This document shows positions 1 through 12,000 of a DNA stretch of 39,853 nt, one piece after another. How positions within the stretch are numbered: the first letter of the stretch is position 1; every line of letters begins with the position of its first letter. The translations under genes were made by a program, and so were the position numbers. The stretch is from positions 1 through 39,853 of the forward strand of contig DGYK01000009.1 of assembly GCA_002398365.1 (NCBI GenBank), read 5' to 3'. The DNA is from Flammeovirgaceae bacterium UBA5008 (GTDB taxonomy: Bacteria > Bacteroidota > Bacteroidia > Cytophagales > Cyclobacteriaceae). The notes under the pieces are model-generated. The model saw nothing but the letters and a program-made list of their open reading frames with translations. It ran no database searches and was not told the DNA's origin.

Positions 1-3000
1 GTGTATGAATATAATGGTGCTGCCGGTCTTGAATCGTACAATGTCAATACCGCCACCAATAACCCCAATAACAGATTTTCGCTCGAGTCTGAACCAACGA
101 GTGAGTCAACCGGCCTAACTTTTAGTGCAGTGACCACAACCAGCATGACCGTAAACTTGACACCGGGTAACGGCAGCGCAAGAATGCTGATTGCTTTCAA
201 TGGTGCCATCGGGTTTGTTCCGGTGGATGGAACATCGTACACTGCCAACAGTAACTTTACGACCGCCACCAATCAGGCGGGCAACGGAAAAATTGTAGGT
301 CTGGGTACGGGAAATTCATTCAACGTTACTAATCTAACAGCCAACACTTCCTACACATTCAAAGTAGTAGAACTGAACGGAACGGTGGGTTCAGGCACCG
401 AAAACTACTATAATGGCGGAACGCCTCTTACCGGATCACAATCAACAGCTGCCAATGCTCCCTCCACACAGGCGAGCAATATTAGTTTCTCAAGTGTCAC
501 TCCTACAAGCATGACCATTACGTGGACTAATGGAAATGGAAGTAATCGAATCGTATTGGTGCGAGAGGGTTCGGCCGTCAGCACAAACCCCTCTAACTTC
601 ACTTCTTATACAGCAAGTTCGAATTGGGCCGCACCGGGCTCGCAAATTGGAGTTGGAAACTTTGTAGTGTATAATGGTTCTGGCAATTCTGTATCGTTGA
701 CCAATTTAAATTCCGGCCAAACCTATCATGTTCGGGTTTATGAATTTAGCGGAACAATCGGCTCTGCACTGGAAAACTACAATGTAAATACTGCGTCAAA
801 TAACCCGAATAGCCAAGCAATTCTTTGCGCCCCTCCTACTATTCAGGCTACTGCGATTACGTTTGGTACAATTAATTCTTCAACTATTGATTTGAATTGG
901 GTTAGAGGAAATGGAAATAATGTACTTATTCTAGCACGAGATGGTGCTGCCGCTACAGTAAACCCAACCAATGGAGTTTCCTATACTGCCAATGCAGCAT
1001 TTGGATCGGGTACTGCAATTACCATTCCTGGTAATGATTACTTCGCGGTTTATAATGGTTCAGGCACTTCCGTTACGGTAACCAATTTAAATGGTAGCAC
1101 TGCATACAACTTCAAAGCTTTTGAATACAATACAACCAATACCTGCTATTTACAAACATCACCACCTTCCAACGATGCCACCACTGGCTCTGCCGACAAT
1201 ACATCAACTCTCACACTGGCAACAGGTTCTGTTTCTATCTCATCTATAGCTAATACGCAACCGGCAGCGGTTACAGCTTTGCAATGGACCGCAACTGATA
1301 TTGGTGGAGATGGTATCTCTACCCGATTTACGCAACTTGTTGTACGACCAGGGCCCAGCAATGATATTGCAGACTTTACTGAACTCATTTTAGGTGCAGA
1401 GCTTGTTGATAATTTTGGTACTCCCGTTCAACACGGTACAGCGGTAATTACATCTAATAGTATTACGATTCCATCAATCAATGTAGGCGATATCAATACC
1501 ACTGCCAACGCTGCAGATTTGGGAACCATTCCGAATAACAGCAGCAAAATCTATGGACTCAAAATTTGGTTGAAGCCGAGTTTGGGGGGCACACTCCCTA
1601 CTACCGTAGATGGATTGAATTTAGTGCTATCAGTAGCCGCAGCAGATTTCACCACAGTGCCTGGTAGAAGCGCTTTTGTTCCTGCATCTTCCGTCAATTC
1701 AGGGGCAACCAACAACGCAATTGCGGTAGTTGCTACCAATCTGTCATTCGTGCAGCAACCATCTACCACCGCCAACGCTACCATCCCTTTAGCCACGCAA
1801 CCTATTCTTCAAGCCACGGATGTGAACAATAACCGAGATCTTGGCTTTAACAATGCAATTGCATCGGTAAACACCGGAGCACCTTCCAACCTGAATGCCG
1901 CGTTTACGGGCTTTAACTTTATTAGTGGTGTTGCGACCTTCACCGATTTACGATTTAACTCGGTAGGAACATCTACCATGACGGTTACTTCCAACAGCAT
2001 TACCTCTGCGGCTAGTGTAAGCCCAATAACAGTTAGTGCAAGCACCAATGTAACAGCAGGTGGTTTGCTGGGAATAAATGCTGGTCCCAATTTAACAAAC
2101 AGCACGGTTAACCAAGCTGTCTTTGGTTTTACCCTTGCCACTACCGGCACTACTCTTGATTTTACAGATATTACGATCACTAGTACATCTGATCCTGATG
2201 TTGCATTTAAACCAGGATCAATTCGACTAGTCCGCTCTACAGACAATGATTTTGCAACGGCTGGAAATAACACCGTAGTATCTTCTACTTACACTACCCC
2301 CGGAAACAGCATTGACTTTTCGCCATTTACTGCTTCCATCAATGGAACTCCTTCATACTTCTTTATCGTAGTTGATATTCAAGACTCTTACCCTACACTG
2401 CTGCCGACCATACAACTCTCATTGGCATCAACAACAGATTTTACTGTTTCCTTGGGCGGAAAAACAGGGGCAACACCGATCACAGGAATTAACTACACAC
2501 TTCAAGATACTACTCCTCCTACCGTTACCTCCATTGCCAGTAGCTCAACAGTTAAATTGTTTGGTAATCAAGGCATCACCGGAACAAGTGTTGATTTTCT
2601 GGTAACCTTTAGCGAACCAATTGCAAGCGGCATTGATCCGGGTGATTTTACCATTTCAGCTGACCCGAGCGTAGGATATAACGCTGCGGTAGCCATTGCG
2701 GGTAGCGGAAATACACGAACAGTAACTATCAACGGAATTAGCGGCACCGGTAGAATTAGTCTAGGGATAACCGATGACAATAGCATTTTGGATGTTGCAG
2801 GAAACACATTAGCTGGTGCTTCGAATGGTAGTGTAGCACCTGCCTATACCGGTACTCGATATTATACGATTACACTTCCACAACCATCCAATTCCGTTAC
2901 CGGATTTTCTTCTTCAGCAACATCGAATACGGTAACCGTCAACTGGAATGACGCAGTTGCGCCCGCACAACAAGCAACTCATTATTTAGTCAGAATCAAA

Positions 3001-6000
3001 AAATCAACCTCAACGTTTTCTCCTGTTACGCTAATCGAAAACACCAATGATGGTACCGATTATACGGATACCAATTTTGCGGATGGAACGCTGGCCACTT
3101 ATGTGCCTTACGATGCCTCTCCTACCGGGACTGTCACATTTAATGTAACATCCGGTTCTACGTATAATGTTGAAATTTATCCACTTACCTACACCACAAA
3201 CTATGGGGTTGCTGATTGGGATTATCGTTTCTCATCGCCACTTACCGGCTCCGAAACTACCCCTATTTCATTTTTAAGTAGTGCGGTGCTCAATACACTA
3301 GTGGTTCCGATCAGTTCACTTAAAACAACTGCCGGCAACAGTGCCGATGTGATGCAATTCAGAATCTTTGACGATGGTCAAGATCCTATCTTACCTAACG
3401 TAATGACCTTGCAACTAAATGGTGCCGGTACGGAAAGAATCATTTTCAAATTAAGAGATCAACTAACTTTGAATGAGGGCGATAACGTAACTGGCTTTAC
3501 AACCAGCACCGGTTCGATCGCCACTGCCGTCTATACCGGCAAGGGTACAACCAATACCATCACACTGACAAGCACCAATAATGGCGATTGGAATTCGACC
3601 ACAACGGTGAGTTATTCCGGTAGCGGTAATGCGATTTTTTCAACGTTGGGACCGCTTCAAGTTATTAGCTCACACCCGGTTGCGCAAGCAGCAGACCAAG
3701 TTGTAACATTTAACAGCAATGGCACTTTTATAGTCCCGGCCGGAGTTACCAACATCACTGTTGAAACCTGGGGCGGTGGCGGTGCCGGTGGTGCCGGTGT
3801 GGGCGGAGCTTTCTTCGATGCCGGTGGTGGTGGTGGTGGTGGTGGCTACAGCCGATCTTTTTTGACAGTCGTTCCCGGTAGTTCATTTGGAGTAACCGTA
3901 GGTACAGGCGGACCTGTAAGTAGTGCCAATGGTACAGCCAGCAATTTTGGAAGTGGATTAGTAGTGGCCTTAGGTGGACAAGGTGGAGCACAAAATACTG
4001 GTAGCAGTGCCGGTAGCGGTGGTGCCGGAGCCGGATTAGGTACAGGTCAGGTTGTCTTTTCAGGAGGTGCCGGTAGATCCGGATTTTTTGGAGGCAGTCT
4101 ACCCGCTTCAGCAGGCGCTGGCGGAGGTGGTGGATCTTCAGCAGGCATTAACTCTAATGGAACCTCTGCAACAACAAGTACAGGTGCCAACGCCCCGTTG
4201 GATGGTGGTGATGGCGGTAATGGAATTAATATAGGTTCAGGAATAATTGGCTCCATCCCGGGTGGAGGCGGTGGAGGTAGTGGAAACGGTTTGGGAGGAG
4301 ATGGAGCGAATGGACGCGTAAGAATTACTTATTCTGATCCAACTCCTCTCACGGGAGCATCGGATTGGGATGGTGATAACGCTGATTTCAAATTCTCACA
4401 ATTGGTCATTAATCAAGGTATAGGCAATAGCAATGGACCGGGTGAAGTTGCCAATTGGCAAGATATCATTGAAGCCGGGGGAGCCCAATTGTCTGACGGC
4501 ACGAACACGTTTACCGGAACAGTCAATCCGACCAACATTACTTTTTCAAGTATACCTTCTTCCAGTGCTGCCAACATAGGCTTTATTGCCGATGCCAGTG
4601 GTGCTCCATCATCAAAAACTTACACACTCAAAATTTGGTTAAAGCCAAATTTAAGCAGTGCGTTGGCGGCTAATATCGATGGACTTAACCTCGCATTTAG
4701 CCTGAGCCCGGCCAGTTTCTCTTATAACGATGGCAGTGGTCAAAGCAGCCGGCTTTTAGGATCTCAACCTGTTCTTCAATCAGGTGCAAAAGAGATAGAA
4801 GTAGTTGCCACTAAATTGGATTTTACCACCAATCCTGCTCCAACACAATTAGTTTTAACAGGGATCAACAGCACTTCGGTAGCGCCTGACCTCTCAACTA
4901 CCTCTTTAATTCGCGCACGCGATGTAAATGGAAATACAGATAAAGATTACGGTGCATCTATTACGGTAACAGGTGCCGTGGCTGCGACTTTACCGGCAAC
5001 CGTAACCATGACAAACGGAAAGGCAAATTTGTCGGGCGTTCAATATCAAAACGGTGGAGATGGAACACTGACAGCGACAACAGCTACCGTGGCTGCCAAC
5101 AGCCTCGTACCTGCCTCTGGCACAAGCGCTGCTGTAACGGTAAATTATAGCAACCTGTCTACCATCCAACCAGGTGTTCTTACCACACCTGCTACTTTCT
5201 CTTCGCTCAACACATCTTCATTCGTGCAGGTGTTTGATTTTAGAGTAGTAGATGATAACGGAAGTGGAGGTGATGGTTCACCTACCCGCATTTCACAAAT
5301 TGTATATACTCAAGGAACCGGCAATGACATCACCAATTGGTCGCAGGCAATCTCGCAAGTTCAATTGTGGGATGGGGTTTTGGCTAACGCTCCTATTACG
5401 GGAACAGTTTCTACCAATTCAATTACATTCAGTGGCATTAATCCGGCTGGTTTAGGTTTTATTAATGACAATGGCTTAAAGAACTACCGCTTGTATATCA
5501 CCTTGAAGTCAAGTCTGGGAGGCACCCTGCCGAATGATATCGATACCAAGAACTTTGTTTTTGAAGTGCTGGAAAGTAACATTGGTCTTACCGCGCAGAG
5601 CAGCTTGTTTACAGGTTCGGAAAGCGAGAATTCCGGAGCAGCCAATATTGCAGTTAATGTGATCGCCAGTAAGTTACAATTTGATGTCAATCCACTTCCA
5701 GTCCTGTTGGTGGGAAAAGATATTTCATCACAACCACCGGTGCCAGTGGTAGAAGCATTGGATGTAAACAATAACAGAGATATCAATTATAATTCGAGCA
5801 CTGTTACCGTTACCAACTCTCTGGGTTTAACCATGGGCAACATTCCCGGCAACGGCTCCATCATTAATGGTGTACTCACGTTTCCCAACAATTTTAAATT
5901 CAATACTTCAGGAATAGGTGCTACGCTAACGGTAGCAGCAACGGGACCTTCGGCCGTTTCCAGTGGAACCTCTACTCCTTTTGATGTAAGAGGAGGTAAT

Positions 6001-9000
6001 GCAACTACTATCACCGCAGGGGCATTAGCAGGGCCTGCCATTGTTTCATCATTAACCGACCTGGTAAATACACCTGCCGGTTTAGCGGTGTTTGATTTTG
6101 TAATTAATGATGACCCCGGAGGAACACCGGCAAACGAAAACGATGGCAATGCTACACAGCTCAACGCGGTGACGATCACTTCGGGTGCAGGTAATACCGT
6201 ATTAGGTTGGAACGATGCTATCGCCACGGCAACTCTAAGCGATAATACAAACACTGTTACGGTAACCACCATTGACCCGTCTAACTATCTCTACTTCGAT
6301 CTAAGTTCTGCTGCCGGGCAATCGCTGGGCTTAATAACGGACAATAACAGCAAAACCTATACCCTTCGTATTTGGTTAAAGTCTGCCCTCGGAGGCACCT
6401 TGCCTACTACAATAGATGGCTTACGTTTTGTATTCGATGTGCAGAAAGCAAACATTTCGTTATCAGCAAACGGAACTAATTTTGCGCCCACGCCTCAGAC
6501 CCAAAACTCAGGGAGTGGAAACAATCTGGTAGATGTGGTGGCTACTAAAATTGATTTTACTACTCCGGTTGATCCGGCAGGGCCCACAACTGCTACCGCT
6601 TCTTTAAATAGCCCCTTGCAAGTAGTGGCACAAGCACGCGATATAAACGGCAACCGTGATTTAGGCTTTTCATCAGCAATTACAGTATTATCCAATGCAT
6701 CCGGTGCTACTATGACGAGTACTCCGGCAGTAGTTGGCAGTAATTTTGGGGCAGGGGTCTTCAATTTCCCCTCTGATTTTAAATTTATTACCGGAACCAA
6801 TGGCGATAATGTAACGCTCAGCATGTCGACCAGTAGTGGAGTTAACAGTGTGGCGTTTCCGGCAGCATTTACGCCCGAGATCAGATTGATTTCATCCTTT
6901 GAATCCACACTTACATTCAACCCGGTTGCTCCCGACCCTACCATTGATTATGTGAATTATCAAGGAGCTTCCAATGTTACAAGCGCCAACAGTGTAATTT
7001 TGGAGACGCTTACACTAACAGACGGTGATGCGGATGGTGATGCAGATGGTGCAAACACCACACTCAATTCAGTGACCTTCTCTATCACAAATCCTTCGAA
7101 CATCAACCGGATCGCCTTGTATGATGCGACCGGTCTAATCGAAATTGCAGAACAATCAGTAGGAGGTGCATCTAGTATAACCTTCAGTGGTCTTTCCATT
7201 GCTGCGGTTGACACGCAGGGGCCAACCCAAGGAGTTACGAACTTTGTGATCAGAGCTACCTTTAACAATACAGCCGCGAACGTACATGATCTTGATTTGA
7301 TTCAACTTCGTGTCACTGCAGCTGTTCTCGGTGTTGGGTCTAAGTTTATTAATGATGCTTTGTCTCCTACCCCATCGCCAAGCTTTATTGGTGGGGTGAA
7401 TAATGGTAGTTTGTCGCCTGTTCAAAACATTGCCGTAACTGCGACCAGCCTTGACTTTACTACATCTAATCAACCCTCACCATATGCGGGTGTGAATGAG
7501 CCTGTTGGTCCATCGTATACAACATCACCTTTACCAAGTACAACAGCTGGAGTTGTGCTGGCGCGAGATATTTTTCAAATTATTGATACCGAGTTCTCTC
7601 CTACTACCATTGACTTAAAAGACGCAGCTGGTAATACGCTCATTAAGCCTACAGGACTGGCGTTCAGCAATGGCCAATTAAATTTAGATGGTATGCGATA
7701 TCCGGTTGCGGTAGGCAACAAAGGTGCGGTCAGTGTGATTACGACTCTACCTAACTTGAATAGCAGCACAGGGGCATTCGCATGCCAGACGGTAAACGTC
7801 CTAGAGGTATTAGGAACTTTTGATTCAAACAATGGTGTTGTAACTGCATCTTCGGGTACGGCTCCATTAAAGGGAGGATTTACCGATATCAAACTATTTG
7901 GAATTAAGTTTACAGCTACAACAGCAGGTACAGAGCCACAATTAAGCAGCTTCAAGCTCAATTTTAAATCCGGTCCTAACTCAGCCGGACCTGCCAGTAA
8001 CTGGTACCGAGATTCAAATAATGGAGTAACTGTCTTTTCTAATTTTAGGGTATTGTACTTTAATGGTACAGCTTTAGTAAATATTACCTCATCCTTTCCG
8101 GGAAGTACAGTAACGGAAGTTTCAACGGGAAGCAACGGTTTCTTTGATCAAATTAATGTTGTGTTAGGATCATCCCTACAAATAACATCTGCGGGAAATC
8201 AATTTATACTGGTGGCTGATGTTGATCCAAGTACCAATTCGAGTACGCAAACCCTGATTCCTTACTTTATTGACGCAGGATATAATACTCCCTCCGACAA
8301 AAACTCAGTGGTAACCAATGGAACTTCTATTGGCGTATCCAATACGACCACGCCTGGTGAGGTAGCCGGAGCTGAATTTTCATTCGCATCCACTCAACCT
8401 CCTACTTTACGTGCGGATAAGAAAAAATTCAAGTCAACGAGTACATCACCTTACTTGGCTCAATCAAACGTAAGCCCCTCTCTAAATAAAATCACGCTAG
8501 AATTTGATACTAATGTGGGCGTTCTTGATAACATCTCTAAGAATGAATATACAGGTGAAATCTGGAGCCGTTTTGCCAATAAGAAAGTAGCCGACCTGAT
8601 ACTCAATACAACCGACCCGGTAGCCCCCTATACAAATCCAACAACTCCGGCAGCTCAAGGCACCGTGTCCGGTCAAACGCTGGCCAATATTTATCCGAGG
8701 TTAATCTTTAACATCGTCAACAAAGATGCTTTATTATTACCAGGAGGCAATTTTGTCAATGATGAGGTTTACTTTGTTAAACTGAGACAAGGATCGTATG
8801 ACCCTGTATCTCAAGTTGGTCATGGTATTTCAGATTTTGGTTTGAACTTCTATGGAGGTATTTCTGATAACTCTACCCTTTATTTTAAAATCGCCAGTGC
8901 AAATGCTCCCAAACTTCTGAGCGCAAAAAGCACGTTCAATACGAGAAGTGTTGGTTCGTTAACCACCGCATTCGATGCGTTTGGAACAGCTTACTATTTA

Positions 9001-12000
9001 ATTATTCCTAACGGTAGTAGCGCTCCTACGATCAACCAAATTAAGGGCGTTACCAACTATACCGGTAGTGTTGCAAATGGTTCATTTAAGATCAGTTCTG
9101 TAGGATCAATCAATCCGGCTAATAACAATGTTACTGGCGAGAGTACGATTTCCTTTAGTGCCAATTATCTGGCAGGCACGGATTATGATGTCTATATTTT
9201 TGCAGAGAACGATGCCATACCTCCTGTTCCTGCGGCTGGTTCTTATGGACCAAGTCCCAATTTCACGGCTGGTAGTTCTTCACCTACATTAACAATTCCT
9301 AGTTCTGCTATTTCTTTCGGAACTCCGGTGGCTACACCATCCAACCCGGCAGGAAAATTAGTGCTAACCATTTGCCCGGATAGTTATGTAACGTTGCAAG
9401 AACCGCTGATCATTGGAGAAATAAATAATAACTCCTTTTTCTCACGAACCTCTAAACAAGATTTTAATATTTTATTGCCGCAAGGCTTCGAATTTGATGT
9501 AACCGTACCACCAGTGGTTGACTTGATAGGTAATGATTTCAAATTAGTAGATGTACCCAATTCCAAGAAATTCAACTATAAATACAAGAGCAATAGCTTA
9601 TTGAATATTGAATTCTTAAATACAGGATCTACTTCTACCGATTTCATTAGCATTTCAGGCCTGAGTGTAAAAGGAACTTCAGGAAGTACGCAAGGTCCGA
9701 TTCAATGGTTCTATGGAGATAATGTATATACACCTACAAAACCAGTTATTGAATTAGCACAAATTACCTTTCAATCATCCAGAATTCCAGATTTCACAAA
9801 TTCATACTGGTATAATAACAACTTAGCTGATTCAAATATTCGCTTCCCAATAGCTTTTCAAAGTTCGACTGCTTCAATAAATGCAAACGCTAACTCAGCT
9901 TTTGATAAAACAGTCAACACGATACCTGACAACTTTATTGATCCTAGTAACATTGGAGCGGTTCGTCTTTTGCCTATGACTCCGCCATATATTACATCTG
10001 CTACAAATGATACATTTGCCCCTGGCGATTATTTAGCCAGTATATTTAGCGGGAATGGCGTAAGTGGCGACTTACTTACTCTCAATGCGGTAACTACGGG
10101 TGCGGCATTTAACATAACCATTAGTCATACAGATTTAAACGGCTGTACTACTTCTAAGAAACAGCAATACTTGATATACGATCATAACAGCCCTATCTCA
10201 AAAAAATTAGGCGCTACAATGAATGCCTCCGTAGATCAAGTTACACAACAGCCTTCACCAATCGGAACGAAGCAAGATATTATAAATGCCAGCTTTATTG
10301 GGGCTGCCAGTGATATCCCATCTCAAACTATATTGTATAATGAACTAGCCGGTTATTCATTGATTCAGCTCAACGCAGATTTACCTACGAGTGAAATTGT
10401 ACTTAACAACTCAAGTACACCAAGTACATCTCAGTTTATCAGCGGACCAGACTGGCGTACCTTGATACGTCAATTATTGACAAATACTCCAGACGGCCCA
10501 AATGCCAGCACCTCTTTTAATAATTACACCTGGAATTATGGTAAAATTTTAAAAGCCAGTGCCCCTGCTCTCCCCGCAGATAAAAGTAATGTATACGATT
10601 ACTTTATAGCAAAAGCATCCACTTCGGGCAACACCTATTGGAAAGGTGGATCGCTGGGCAAAATTGAATTTACTGGCATTTATCAAAGTACTGCAGACCA
10701 AACTGTTTTTGCTCCGTTTAGGCAATCAGTGGAATTATTTGTTCCCGCAGTGCCATTAATTGAGGTAACATCGCCTAAGCCTTTCTTTGATAACTCCATA
10801 ACAGAGATTAGCAATACATCGTTACCTGAATTTAATTTTAATACAACGAAGTACTCCGCAGGTTCGGGCTATCCGGGTACAGCTACATTCTGTGAATCTG
10901 ACGCAATAATAACATTAAATGCATTTCCGGTTGCTTCTGGCGGAACGTCAACTGGTTTCTTTCAACTATATGATTTCAATAGCTATAAACAAAATATAGT
11001 TGCTATTGGAACCGGTACAATCTCTAACTCTTATAATACCCCTAACACAATTTCTGGAACGGGCACATCATTTAATTCGCAGTTAAAAGTAGGAACGATC
11101 ATATATGTTTCAGCAAGTGCAATTGGGGTAGTTACCAGTATTCAATCAGACACAAAACTCACGTACTCTGCAACTGCAAATACTGTATTTAATAATTCCA
11201 CTTTTAGTTTCTTAAATCCAATTGCCAATTCGGCACCTAATAGCGACTTCGTAGATAATGCTAACGGTACGATGACACTGAAACCATCGCAAATAAAAAA
11301 TAACTACGATAATATTTTAGTTACTTATACCTACCAAGATAATAACTCACCAGCAGTAGGCACTGGCTATTTAGTTATCCGCGTCACTCCAAATCCAGTG
11401 GCTAAGTTCACCATAGCTAGTTCTGTCGCAGGTTCTGGACTAAGTGGATCAGCTAAATTTGATGGATTCTGCCTTGGGAATCAAATCAGTTTTGACGCAT
11501 CGCCCTCAAGCATTTCCGCACCAACCAACAGCAATACTCCGGCAAATAGTATTGCCTCATATCGATGGGATTTTGGAGATCCAAATTCTGGTACTCCTAA
11601 TACACCTAGTGGTCCTGGCGGAGCTGCAGTTACTGCGGTACAACCCCAAGCTAGTTCAATTCCTCAAACCTATGATAAGCCCGTTCACTTTTACAATACG
11701 TCAAGTACGTTTACAGTGAACCTGACCCTGACATCCAAGTGGGGATGTAGTTCGATTGCATCGGGATCTTCAGTTGTTCCCGTAACACAGACGGCTGATG
11801 TGCTATATGCTGGATCAAGAGGCGATATCGCGATAGGTGAAATCCCGATTCCTAAATTCACTTTTTTGGGTAACTGTGCAGAAGACGATATTAATTTTGA
11901 TGCTTCAACTTCAAAAATGCCTTCTACACCTTCCACCGGAAATGCAACCATTAATAGATATGACTGGGACTTTGATCTCGCTAATTCAACTTCTGCACCA

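Noticed and set aside
3755..3991. Minus-strand open frame with a run of histidines and His/Arg repeats
   Set aside because: It is the antisense image of the GGT/GGC glycine codons of the giant gene. No family features; the sense frame is clearly coding.
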